64,000 bases of DNA from Spirochaetota bacterium (GTDB lineage Bacteria > Spirochaetota > UBA4802 > UBA5550): NCBI GenBank assembly GCA_016933025.1, contig JAFGBT010000009.1, forward strand, positions 175,565-239,564, read 5' to 3'. The notes beneath the pieces were generated by a model, which was given only the letters and a program-made list of their open reading frames with translations, did not search any database and was not told where the DNA came from. Below, one piece after another: positions 57,258 through 64,000 of this stretch (the stretch's first letter is position 1; every line of letters begins with the position of its first letter). A program made the translations under genes and the position numbers.

Positions 57258-58772
57258 ATGAAACCTTACCGAATCAGCAAGAAAGAAAAACTCAGCCTGC
57301 TGTCGAACAGGCCCAGGATCGAGGAAGTCTACAACGGCCTCGAATGCCAGCACCGGATAGCAAGCAACACCCACAAGGACGTGGAAACGGCCATAGCCAT
57401 CGGCCGGAAATTCAACAATGAAGTAATCAGGCCGATAGCCCTCGAGATCGACCGGAAGTGCATGGAGGACCATAATTATCTTCCCCATGAATTCGTCAGG
57501 AAGGCCGCGGACTGGGGCCTCTTCTCGCTCTTCCTGCCGAAGATGTTCGGAGGCGGCGGGCTCAACTTCTATGCCATATACCCCTTCATGGAGGAAATAT
57601 CGTCAAGCTGCGCCGGCCTCGGGCATATCGTAAACGTCCACTACTGCGGCGTCGCGACCCTGTTTCCGTCGATGAACATGAACGTCATCACCACGGTGTT
57701 CCGCGATGTGGTGAAGAGCGAGAGACAGGGGAAGCCCAGGCTCTGCACCATCGTGGTCACCGAGCCGGAATCAGGCACGGACAGCCAGGAACCGCTCCTG
57801 AACCAGTACTCGAAGGCCACATCGAACGTTAAAAGAGTCAAAGGCGGGTATATCGTAAATGGAAAGAAGATATTCATCTCCAGCGGGCACCTGTCGTACT
57901 GGCACATCGCCAATTTCTTCGAGGACAAGAGCGATAAGCTCGGGTCATGGATCCAGTTTGCCGTGCCCAACGGCACCAAGGGCTTCAGCTTCGGCACCCA
58001 TGAGAACAAGATGGGCCAGCTGGCCTGCTGTGCGAGCGAGCTCCTCTTCGACGATTGCTTTATCCCGAATAAACTGATCTCCGCCCGGGCGCTGGACCCG
58101 GAATTCAAGGATTCGGAAAAGGGACCACGCTGGGTATGTCACACGATAGTCGACCACGTGACCGGCAGCTCGCGCACCGGTACGGCCGCCATATCCACCG
58201 GCATCGCGCGGAACGCCTATGAAACGGCACTGGAATACGCCCGGAAGAAACGGGTCGCCGGCGAGCTCCTCATCAACCACCAGTGGGCCCAGATAATACT
58301 TAGCGACATGTACCGTAACGTCAACATGTCAAGGACCGTATATATGGAAAGCGCCGCCACCCTGGCCCTGCGGGGGCTCTTCAAGCTGCTCTTTATAAAG
58401 CCAATCCACCACTTCATCAAGATAATGCCGCGGTGGTACTTCACCCTGCTTACCCCGATCATGAAATCGCGCCTGGCCACCTGGGCAATGCGGCAATTCT
58501 ACTTCCACCGGTATCCGACCGAGGAAAGAAACGCCGCATCAGGCTGGGGATCTGCCTGCAAGTACACCTGCAGCGACCTGGGCGTCATCAACTCGAACCT
58601 GGCCATCGATCTGATGGGAGGCGACGGGATCCGCCATGACCACATGGCCGAAAAGTGCTTCAGGGACATCAAGCTACAGCAGATCTACGAGAGCACCAAC
58701 CAGGTGAATCAGATGAATATGTTCTACTGCCTGATCGGCAGCGGAATTCCCGAAGTCGAATACTTCAAATAA
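57258..58772 (+). CDS. Long acyl-CoA dehydrogenase, module 2
   Basis: 504 residues, ATG behind AGAGGGGGAG. A close relative of the protein at 49865 and exactly equal in length. Seen: VVTEPESGTDSQEP near 170, NGKKIFISSG, and the catalytic QIYESTNQVNQM, Glu near 477 (Ser replaces the usual Gly after it). The aromatic insertion around PRWYFTLLTPIM (near 391) is at the same place as in module 1. It is followed within 16 bases by the short partner. The Ser change may shape a different substrate pocket. Start of the second module; the ~140-base gap before it has only a degraded family-A repeat. Confidence 0.9.
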   Translation: MKPYRISKKEKLSLLSNRPRIEEVYNGLECQHRIASNTHKDVETAIAIGRKFNNEVIRPIALEIDRKCMEDHNYLPHEFVRKAADWGLFSLFLPKMFGGGGLNFYAIYPFMEEISSSCAGLGHIVNVHYCGVATLFPSMNMNVITTVFRDVVKSERQGKPRLCTIVVTEPESGTDSQEPLLNQYSKATSNVKRVKGGYIVNGKKIFISSGHLSYWHIANFFEDKSDKLGSWIQFAVPNGTKGFSFGTHENKMGQLACCASELLFDDCFIPNKLISARALDPEFKDSEKGPRWVCHTIVDHVTGSSRTGTAAISTGIARNAYETALEYARKKRVAGELLINHQWAQIILSDMYRNVNMSRTVYMESAATLALRGLFKLLFIKPIHHFIKIMPRWYFTLLTPIMKSRLATWAMRQFYFHRYPTEERNAASGWGSACKYTCSDLGVINSNLAIDLMGGDGIRHDHMAEKCFRDIKLQQIYESTNQVNQMNMFYCLIGSGIPEVEYFK

Positions 58773-58787
58773 ACGGGGTGAAAGACC

Positions 58788-59924
58788 ATGAACGCAATAA
58801 ACACAGACGCATTATCAGCGGAACGCCAGGCCTTCGCGGAACTCGCGAAAGATTTCAGCGCGAAGAAGCTCTTCGAAAACCGGGAGGAACACGACCGGTA
58901 CCCCTTCGCTGAGCTGATTACCGACGCCATACGGGACGCCGGGGTCGTGGGATTCTACGGCGTCAACCTCCCCGCCGACTTCGGCGGCGTGGGGATGAAT
59001 GCAGGAATGGTCGCCGTCATACTCGAAAAGATCAGCGAGATCGACGCAAGCCTTGCCGGGATCCTCTTCTCCAACGCGGCAGCGCTGGAGATACTCAAGG
59101 CCGCGGCCGAAAGCGCCGGGGAAACAGGCATATACACGGCGATCAAGACGCTGGGAACGGCGCCCATCGCGTTTCCCATGTACGACAGTCCGGACGAGAT
59201 CAATCCGGTGATGCTCAGCAAGGACGGCGGCACGATTTTCTTCGGAAAAATCTGCAATTTCGCCTGCGGCAACATAGCCGATTACGCGGTTGTCCCGGTC
59301 AGAAAAAAAGAAGGGCACCCGTATTCGTATTATCTCGTCGACCTCAACGACAAGGGAGTCACGAAATCGGCGCCGCTGGTGACCCTGGGTCTCCATGGAT
59401 GCCCGATGGTGGACATTTCAATAGAAAAGACGCCGGCCCTGCTTATCGGGAAAGAGGGCGAAGGCGCCTTATATTTCCGCGCCATGCAGGACCGGATGTC
59501 GCTCTGCGTCGCGGCCATGCTGCTCGGCATCATGAAGGGCTCGCTGAAAGACGCGTTCCAGTACACCAACGACCGGTACCAGGGCGGCCGCCAGATCATA
59601 GACTGGCCCCTGGTTCGCATGATGCTGGCCAACATGGCCCTGGACGCGAAGGCCGCCGAGGCGATCCTCTCCATGGCCTGCCAGGAGCTTGACGCCGGCG
59701 TCCACGGGTGGGAGCAGACGGCACAGGCCGCCGCGATCCACGCGGCCGAGCTCGCCGTCCGAGCGACAGCCGACGGGGTCCAGCTCTTTGGGGGAAACGG
59801 CTACACCAAGGACTATCCGCAGGAGAAGCGGCTCAGGGACGCCCGCCAGGCGGCGAACCTGCTCGGCATGATACCGCTGAGAAAGGTCAACTACATAGCC
59901 AGGATCATCGAGGAGATGGCATAA
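58788..59924 (+). CDS. Short acyl-CoA dehydrogenase-like subunit without the usual catalytic Glu, module 2
   Basis: 378 residues, ATG after GGGGTGAAAG. Same build as the 376-residue protein of module 1: LPADFGGVGM, QLFGGNGYTKDYPQEKRLRD, then NLLGMIP where a Glu-containing YEGT should be (near 355). At the alternative base position (alpha-helix before LGIMKG) there is an Asp by my alignment. It is thus probably non-catalytic alone and pairs with the upstream 504-residue enzyme. ATG lies 16 bases after that gene, tight enough for translational coupling. Confidence 0.88.
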   Translation: MNAINTDALSAERQAFAELAKDFSAKKLFENREEHDRYPFAELITDAIRDAGVVGFYGVNLPADFGGVGMNAGMVAVILEKISEIDASLAGILFSNAAALEILKAAAESAGETGIYTAIKTLGTAPIAFPMYDSPDEINPVMLSKDGGTIFFGKICNFACGNIADYAVVPVRKKEGHPYSYYLVDLNDKGVTKSAPLVTLGLHGCPMVDISIEKTPALLIGKEGEGALYFRAMQDRMSLCVAAMLLGIMKGSLKDAFQYTNDRYQGGRQIIDWPLVRMMLANMALDAKAAEAILSMACQELDAGVHGWEQTAQAAAIHAAELAVRATADGVQLFGGNGYTKDYPQEKRLRDARQAANLLGMIPLRKVNYIARIIEEMA

Positions 59925-60045
59925 ATGAACTCAATACCGATACTCGGTTTTTGGCTTGCATATCACAGGATTCCGAGCAGTATTTATTCATAAACGAAAT
60001 ACGGCAGGCAGAGAATATATAATTATTAATAAGATAAGGAGCCAT

Positions 60046-60885
60046 ATGAAACTGGAAAAAAAATTCCCGGAAAAACGAGTAATCATCACCGGAGCCGGCA
60101 GCGGCCTCGGCAGGGCACTGGCCCTGGAATTTGCAGCGTTGAAATGGCGGATCGCCGTCGCGGAGATCAATACAAAGCGGATGAAGGAGACCGCGGCGCT
60201 GATCAAAAAGGCCGGGGGAAAGGCCCTTGAAATCCCCTGCGACGTGACAAAGCCGGCGGAATTCACCAGGGCGCTCAACACGCTGAAAAAGGAGTGGGGC
60301 GGCGTCGATATCCTGGTGAACAACGCGGGCGTGGCCGCGGCCGGGTTCATGGAAAAGATCCCCCTCCCGGAGTGGGAATGGATCATGAACATCAATCTGA
60401 AGAGCCTTATCTACGGCTGCCGGACGTTCATCCCGCTGTTCAAGGAGCAGGGATCGGGATACATCGTCAACGTGGCTTCCAACGCGGGGATCGCGGCCCT
60501 CCCGGAGATGGTCAGCTACAACGTCACCAAGGCGGGGGTGATAGCGCTTTCGGAAACCCTGCGGACCGAGCTGGCGCCGCACAACATCGGCGTGTCGGTC
60601 GTGTGCCCGACCTTCTTTAAGACGAACCTGATGGACCAGTTCACCTCGCCGGACGAGCGCCAGCGCATTATGGCCTCGACATTCTTCGAGAAGTCAAGGA
60701 CAACGTCGGAAAAAGTGGCCCGACATGTCGTCTCATCGATCAAAAAAGGCCGTCTCTACGTGATCACGCAGGCCGATGGAAAATTCATCTGGCGCATGAA
60801 GCGGCTCAATCCCCAGATTATGTACAGCGTCATAGCATGGGGATACCGGAAGGGCATCTTTGATAAATACCTGGGCGTGTCATAA
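60046..60885 (+). CDS. Short-chain dehydrogenase/reductase, module 2
   Basis: 279 residues from the ATG at 60046, fixed by AAGGAG eight bases upstream; the longer frame from 59956 overlaps non-coding sequence. Classical SDR: GAGSGLGRA near 17, NNAGVAAAG, VASNAG with Ser, and YNVTK with Tyr/Lys. It corresponds in position to the SDR at 52580 and so completes the second copy of the three-gene module. A C-terminal extension (~240-279; FIWRMKRLNPQIMYSV) is apolar/basic like that of its paralogue. Probable oxidation of the hydroxyl formed by hydration. Confidence 0.88.
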   Translation: MKLEKKFPEKRVIITGAGSGLGRALALEFAALKWRIAVAEINTKRMKETAALIKKAGGKALEIPCDVTKPAEFTRALNTLKKEWGGVDILVNNAGVAAAGFMEKIPLPEWEWIMNINLKSLIYGCRTFIPLFKEQGSGYIVNVASNAGIAALPEMVSYNVTKAGVIALSETLRTELAPHNIGVSVVCPTFFKTNLMDQFTSPDERQRIMASTFFEKSRTTSEKVARHVVSSIKKGRLYVITQADGKFIWRMKRLNPQIMYSVIAWGYRKGIFDKYLGVS

Positions 60886-60963
60886 CGCGCCGCCGACATG
60901 GCGGCATGTGCATGGATCTTCAATCCAGAGCGGGTGTAAGAATACACTATAAGGAGGGGGAGG

Positions 60964-61728
60964 ATGAACGTCAAAGAGGGGAAATTGGAAGAAATGTCTC
61001 CACTGTACGCGTACGAAGAAGGCATGCCGTGGAACCCGGTAGAGAAAATCATCATGGAGCGGCGGAGCATCCGCGGATTCAGGAGCGATCCGCTGCCTGA
61101 TGCAATGATCGAGCGGATACTGGAGGCAGGCAGGTTCGCTCCGTCGGCCGGCAACATGCAGCCATGGCGCTTCATCGTGGTCAAGAGCAGGGAAATGCTC
61201 GCTGAAATGGAAAAGGACGCCGTGAAGGTCATCAAGTTCTTCATGTTTTTCATGGACTACACGAAGGGCAACTTTCTGAGAAGGATCGTGGCGAAAATCT
61301 ACGCGAAGATCTTCATCCGTTTCCTGCCCAACGAGCTCCAGCCGGTCCCCTTCGGGCTGATGTCGCAGATCGCCCAGGGCCAGACCCCGGTGTTCCACAA
61401 CGCGCCGACCCTGCTACTGCTCGTCGAGGACCGTCGGGGCGTCTCCTGCCCCCCCATGGACATCGGCATCTGCGGCCAGAACATCGTGCTCGCGGCCCAC
61501 AGCCTCGGCGCCGGCTCCTGCTGGATAGGGCTGATCAAGGTGCTGATGTACCTGCCGAAATGGAGAAAGAAATTCGGCATCAAATATCCCTACAGGCTCG
61601 AGGTGTGTATCGCCCTCGGGTGGCAGAAGCCGAAAGCCGACGGCATGGTACCCAGGGAGACGCAGATCGTGGAGTGGTATGACAAGGGGCTGAACGACGC
61701 GCCGCAGATGAAAAAGCAGGGGGAATGA
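60964..61728 (+). CDS. Nitroreductase-family flavoprotein
   Basis: 254 residues, ATG behind AAGGAGGGGGAGG. FMN enzyme of the nitroreductase fold: RRSIRGFRSDPLPD near 35, FAPSAGNMQPWRF near 60 and GICGQNIVLAAHSLGAGSCW near 165 (FMN site). An insertion at ~90-135 is strongly apolar and aromatic (KFFMFFMDYTKGNFL, IYAKIFIRFLPNEL), not usual for the family, and may be a membrane contact. The next gene, a ferredoxin, starts one base after its stop, so the two likely form a redox pair. It could saturate or reduce an enone or quinone in the pathway. Substrate unknown. Confidence 0.87.
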   Translation: MNVKEGKLEEMSPLYAYEEGMPWNPVEKIIMERRSIRGFRSDPLPDAMIERILEAGRFAPSAGNMQPWRFIVVKSREMLAEMEKDAVKVIKFFMFFMDYTKGNFLRRIVAKIYAKIFIRFLPNELQPVPFGLMSQIAQGQTPVFHNAPTLLLLVEDRRGVSCPPMDIGICGQNIVLAAHSLGAGSCWIGLIKVLMYLPKWRKKFGIKYPYRLEVCIALGWQKPKADGMVPRETQIVEWYDKGLNDAPQMKKQGE

Positions 61729-61729
61729 C

Positions 61730-62110
61730 ATGAAAATAAAATACTCGATATTCGACAGGTTCAGAATACCGGCCTATGATAAATCGTCGCAGATGCAGAC
61801 GGGCGACCTGATCTTCGACCCGGAAAAATGCAACGGATGCGGCACGTGCGTCCAGATCTGCCCGGGAGGCTGTCTCCTCACCGAGACGACGACCAAGGTC
61901 GACATCCTTTCGGGAAAGGCGAAGGGCGGTAAATACGGCGTGCCCCATGTCGTCCAGATGAAAAAAGGAGCGACGCTCTGCATCGCCTGCTTCGACTGCG
62001 GCACGGCATGCCCGCGGGGCGCCATCAGCATAAAGCATAATTTCAACCCGGGATATCATTTCAAGAGGCTCACGCAGACCTCCGACATGAGATACCCGAA
62101 GAGAGGATAG
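61730..62110 (+). CDS. Two-cluster [4Fe-4S] ferredoxin
   Basis: 126 residues, ATG one base after the nitroreductase stop, behind AGGGGGAA. Two cluster motifs: CNGCGTCVQICPGGC near 36-50 and CIACFDCGTACP near 86-97. In each the order CxxCxxCxxxCP is kept; the two sites are 40 residues apart rather than the ~30 of small bacterial ferredoxins, with a basic loop between. A cytoplasmic electron carrier, almost certainly partner of the upstream flavoprotein. Ends ~240 bases before the hydratase. Confidence 0.88.
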   Translation: MKIKYSIFDRFRIPAYDKSSQMQTGDLIFDPEKCNGCGTCVQICPGGCLLTETTTKVDILSGKAKGGKYGVPHVVQMKKGATLCIACFDCGTACPRGAISIKHNFNPGYHFKRLTQTSDMRYPKRG

Positions 62111-62146
62111 TTCATCAATACTATTTATTCTGCCGGGGGCTGGCGC

Positions 62147-62273
62147 ACAAGCCCCCTAAATCCCCCTGAGGGGGACTTATAGAAGAATAAATAACTGGAA
62201 AGCCCCCCTCCGGGCGTCGCCCTGCCCCCTTCGATAGGCTTGTCCTGAGCCTGTCGAAGGGGGTTTGGGGGGG
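62147..62273. repeat. Family-A repeat (inverted copy) carrying a nested family-B palindrome
   Basis: From CAAGCCCCCTAAATCCCCCT (62148 on) to GTTTGGGGGGG this is the reverse orientation of copies 1 and 2, so it reads in the opposite sense. Between AAGCCCCCCTCCGGG and GGGGGTTTGGGGGGG, where the A repeats are continuous, lies an extra ~45 bases. That insert contains CCCCCTTCGATAGGCT, a 7-base loop and AGCCTGTCGAAGGGGG (62225-62263): 16-bp arms with one mismatch, a family-B unit. It sits in the gap between the ferredoxin and the hydratase. Confidence 0.75.
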
Positions 62274-62352
62274 TCATTGCATATGAATTTCTTGGAAAGC
62301 TCTAATATATTTTAAGGATGCTGCGCACTTCAAGAAAAGACAGGAGGGTTTG

Positions 62353-63390
62353 ATGGATTTCAAATATCTTAAGACAAAAAAAGTCAACGCGTCACTCTGG
62401 GTGGAGATCCACAACCCGCCGGTGAATTTTCTCACCATGGACCTGCTGGAGGAGCTCCATGTCCTTATCCGAAAAATCAGGAAGGACGAGTCCATCCGGG
62501 TGTTCATACTCACCGGCGGCAGGGACGACGTGTACATCATGCACTTCTCGATTCCCGAGCTGCTGCGGCTCCATTACCACAACCGGCGGATGCTCCTGAA
62601 CATCCTCGTGAAATTCAGGCCGACCGCCTCCCTGCTGGCGTACTACATGACCTTCACCAACTGGCTCATGGACCTGTCCCCATGGATCGAGTGGCTCATG
62701 CTCAAGCAGGCGAAGCTGATACGCGGCTTTTCGTCCGGCATGTTCCTCTGGTACCAGATGACGCGGCTGTACCACGCGGTCGAGAGGATGAGCAGGGTGA
62801 CCATCGCGGCGCTGAACGGTCCCTGCAACGGCGGCGGAACCGAGCTTTCAGCCTGCTTCGATTTCCGGTTCATGATCGGCGACCAGGGCTTCACCATCGG
62901 CCAGCCCGAGTGCCTGGTGAACATCGTCCCGGGCGGCGGCAACACCCAGCGGCTCCCCCGGCTCATCGGCAGGGCGAAGGCGCTCGAGCTGATGCTGAAG
63001 GGAACGCAGCTCACGCCCCGGGAGGCGAAGCAGATCGGCCTGGTGACCGATGTTTTCAAGAAGAAGGATTTCAAAAAGAAAGTGCAGGATTTCGCCGACA
63101 TGATGAGCAGGCGGCCTCCGGCTGGGATCCTCGCCATCAAGCAGAGCGTGCTTGACGGCATGAGCACCACCCTTAGCCATGGCCTGAGCATCGAGCTGAC
63201 GCACAGCCTCCGCTGCCTGGACATGAAGGACACGGTCATGGCCATGAAGGAATACATCAAGTATATAGATAAAAACATCAACACCGTTGATGTCGACAGG
63301 ATAACGACGAAGGAGGTTGTCGCCCTGGTGAAAAAAACGACGGACGACCTGGAGAACGCGAAAATTTTCAGAAAATTCGAGGGAAAATAA
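62353..63390 (+). CDS. Enoyl-CoA hydratase/isomerase (crotonase) with apolar insertion
   Basis: 345 residues, ATG at 62353 favoured over the TTG one codon before; AGGAGGG lies upstream. Crotonase fold with both catalytic Glu positions kept: NGGGTELSACFDF (near 160) and GQPECLVNIVPGGGNTQR (near 185), which favours hydratase activity. Between the first strands and this core, ~65-140 is an extra segment full of aromatic and apolar residues (LLAYYMTFTNWLMDLSPWIE, MFLWYQM) not seen in ordinary crotonases. It would add water to the enoyl-CoA made by the dehydrogenases. Precedes an SDR at the window edge. Confidence 0.88.
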   Translation: MDFKYLKTKKVNASLWVEIHNPPVNFLTMDLLEELHVLIRKIRKDESIRVFILTGGRDDVYIMHFSIPELLRLHYHNRRMLLNILVKFRPTASLLAYYMTFTNWLMDLSPWIEWLMLKQAKLIRGFSSGMFLWYQMTRLYHAVERMSRVTIAALNGPCNGGGTELSACFDFRFMIGDQGFTIGQPECLVNIVPGGGNTQRLPRLIGRAKALELMLKGTQLTPREAKQIGLVTDVFKKKDFKKKVQDFADMMSRRPPAGILAIKQSVLDGMSTTLSHGLSIELTHSLRCLDMKDTVMAMKEYIKYIDKNINTVDVDRITTKEVVALVKKTTDDLENAKIFRKFEGK

Positions 63391-63403
63391 GAGGTTAAAG
63401 CAT

Positions 63404-64000
63404 ATGACATCGCATTCAAAAGAAAACAGAGGCAAAAACGGGTCATCAGAAAAATCAGTGCTGGTGACCGGCGCATCGACCGGCATAGGCTGGGCAACAT
63501 CTCTTGAGCTCGCCAACAGGGGATGGCGGGTATTCTCGGCGGTCAGGAAAGAGGCGGACGCCAAAAAACTGACGGAGGCCTCGGCCGGAAAAATCACGCC
63601 GGTGTTAATGGACATCGTAGACTACGAAAGCGTGAGGCGGGGGGCGAAAGATATCGAAAAAATGCTGGGCGGCGCTGGGCTGGACGGGCTCTTCAACAAC
63701 GCGGGCATATCGGTGCAGGGGCCGCTGGAAATAATACCCATAGAGCTGTTTGAGCAGCAGATACGGGTCAATGTTTTCGGGCATGTCTTCGTGACGCAGA
63801 CCTTCCTGCCCCTCATACGCAAGGCGCAGGGGAGAATCGTGTTCACGAGTTCCGAGAGCGGCAGGATTACATTACCGCTCATGGCACCATACTCCTCATC
63901 AAAATTCGCGCTGGAGGCTGTGGCAAGCGCTCTCCGGATAGAACTTCGGCCGTGGAAAATCAGGGTGTCTACTGTGGAGCTGCAGACAATAAAAACACCG
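63404..64000 (+). CDS. Short-chain dehydrogenase/reductase (partial, runs off the window)
   Basis: ATG at 63404 after GAGG; open to the right edge, 199 residues. NAD(P) loop GASTGIGWATS near 24, NNAGISVQGP near 108, the catalytic Ser in TSSESGR near 148 and YSSSK near 162. AVRKEADAKKL after the second strand resembles the NADP-type or retinol/steroid-dehydrogenase-like branch (17-beta-HSD style, RPWKIRVSTVEL). It follows the hydratase by 13 bases, so it is in the same operon. The C-terminus, which decides the substrate, is outside the window. Confidence 0.85.
   Translation, partial: MTSHSKENRGKNGSSEKSVLVTGASTGIGWATSLELANRGWRVFSAVRKEADAKKLTEASAGKITPVLMDIVDYESVRRGAKDIEKMLGGAGLDGLFNNAGISVQGPLEIIPIELFEQQIRVNVFGHVFVTQTFLPLIRKAQGRIVFTSSESGRITLPLMAPYSSSKFALEAVASALRIELRPWKIRVSTVELQTIKTP

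Overview
The window looks like a chromosomal segment of a Gram-negative bacterium. It has a FadL-type outer-membrane protein, many Cys-anchored lipoproteins with loose lipoboxes, GC-rich genes and AT-rich intergenic gaps. Large cadherin-like, Ig-like and FlgD-tailed surface proteins, RHH and membrane AraC regulators, and a big acyl-CoA gene set would fit a spirochaete of the Leptospira-like or uncultured Spirochaetota type. That assignment is inference: there is no rRNA or other taxonomic marker here. I saw no tRNA, rRNA, CRISPR array, transposase or phage gene.

Left third (1-23.4 kb). A FadL-like porin (partial) and two cadherin-like lipoproteins are followed by a metallophosphoesterase fused to a nucleotidyltransferase, lysA, a membrane chemoreceptor, a copper ATPase (copA) and a secreted unknown. 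Next come the ilvB-ilvN-ilvC operon with a 17-bp hairpin before ilvC, an unknown cytoplasmic protein, a thioredoxin-like lipoprotein behind a near-consensus promoter, and a nucleosidase. A MASE1-PAS-PAS histidine kinase, a single-domain receiver and a receiver-PAS-HisKA_2 kinase then form one signalling operon.

Middle (23.4-46.6 kb). A condensation-domain gene is interrupted by one in-frame TGA. It is followed by a pectinacetylesterase-like lipoprotein, a STAS protein, transketolase, a small HMA protein, an S9-type hydrolase lipoprotein and a tandem ribbon-helix-helix protein. polA starts inside the stop codon of an 810-aa surface protein, which diverges from a 1235-aa repeat-rich lipoprotein. 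After apbE come a repeat-filled gap, a membrane-anchored AraC regulator with an N-terminal jelly-roll-like domain, a CMD-family protein, a multi-FeS protein and a second membrane AraC regulator.

Right third (46.7-64 kb). This is a co-directional lipid or acyl-CoA cluster: SCP2 sterol-carrier protein, acetoacetate-decarboxylase-like protein, five acyl-CoA dehydrogenases, three SDRs (one partial), thiolase, acyl-CoA synthetase, nitroreductase, ferredoxin and enoyl-CoA hydratase. It contains a duplicated three-gene module: a 504-aa dehydrogenase, a ~377-aa dehydrogenase lacking the usual catalytic Glu, and an SDR. Several enzymes carry hydrophobic/aromatic extensions, as if the pathway works at the membrane on a bulky lipid. 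Together the genes could activate, dehydrogenate, hydrate, oxidise and cleave a lipophilic CoA ester; the substrate is unknown.

Three families of short GC-rich intergenic repeats recur through the window. One copy is nested inside another near 62.2 kb. The most unusual items are the paired dehydrogenase modules with their membrane-facing insertions, the phosphoesterase-nucleotidyltransferase fusion, the two membrane-embedded AraC regulators, the single-chain double RHH protein and the TGA-interrupted condensation gene.
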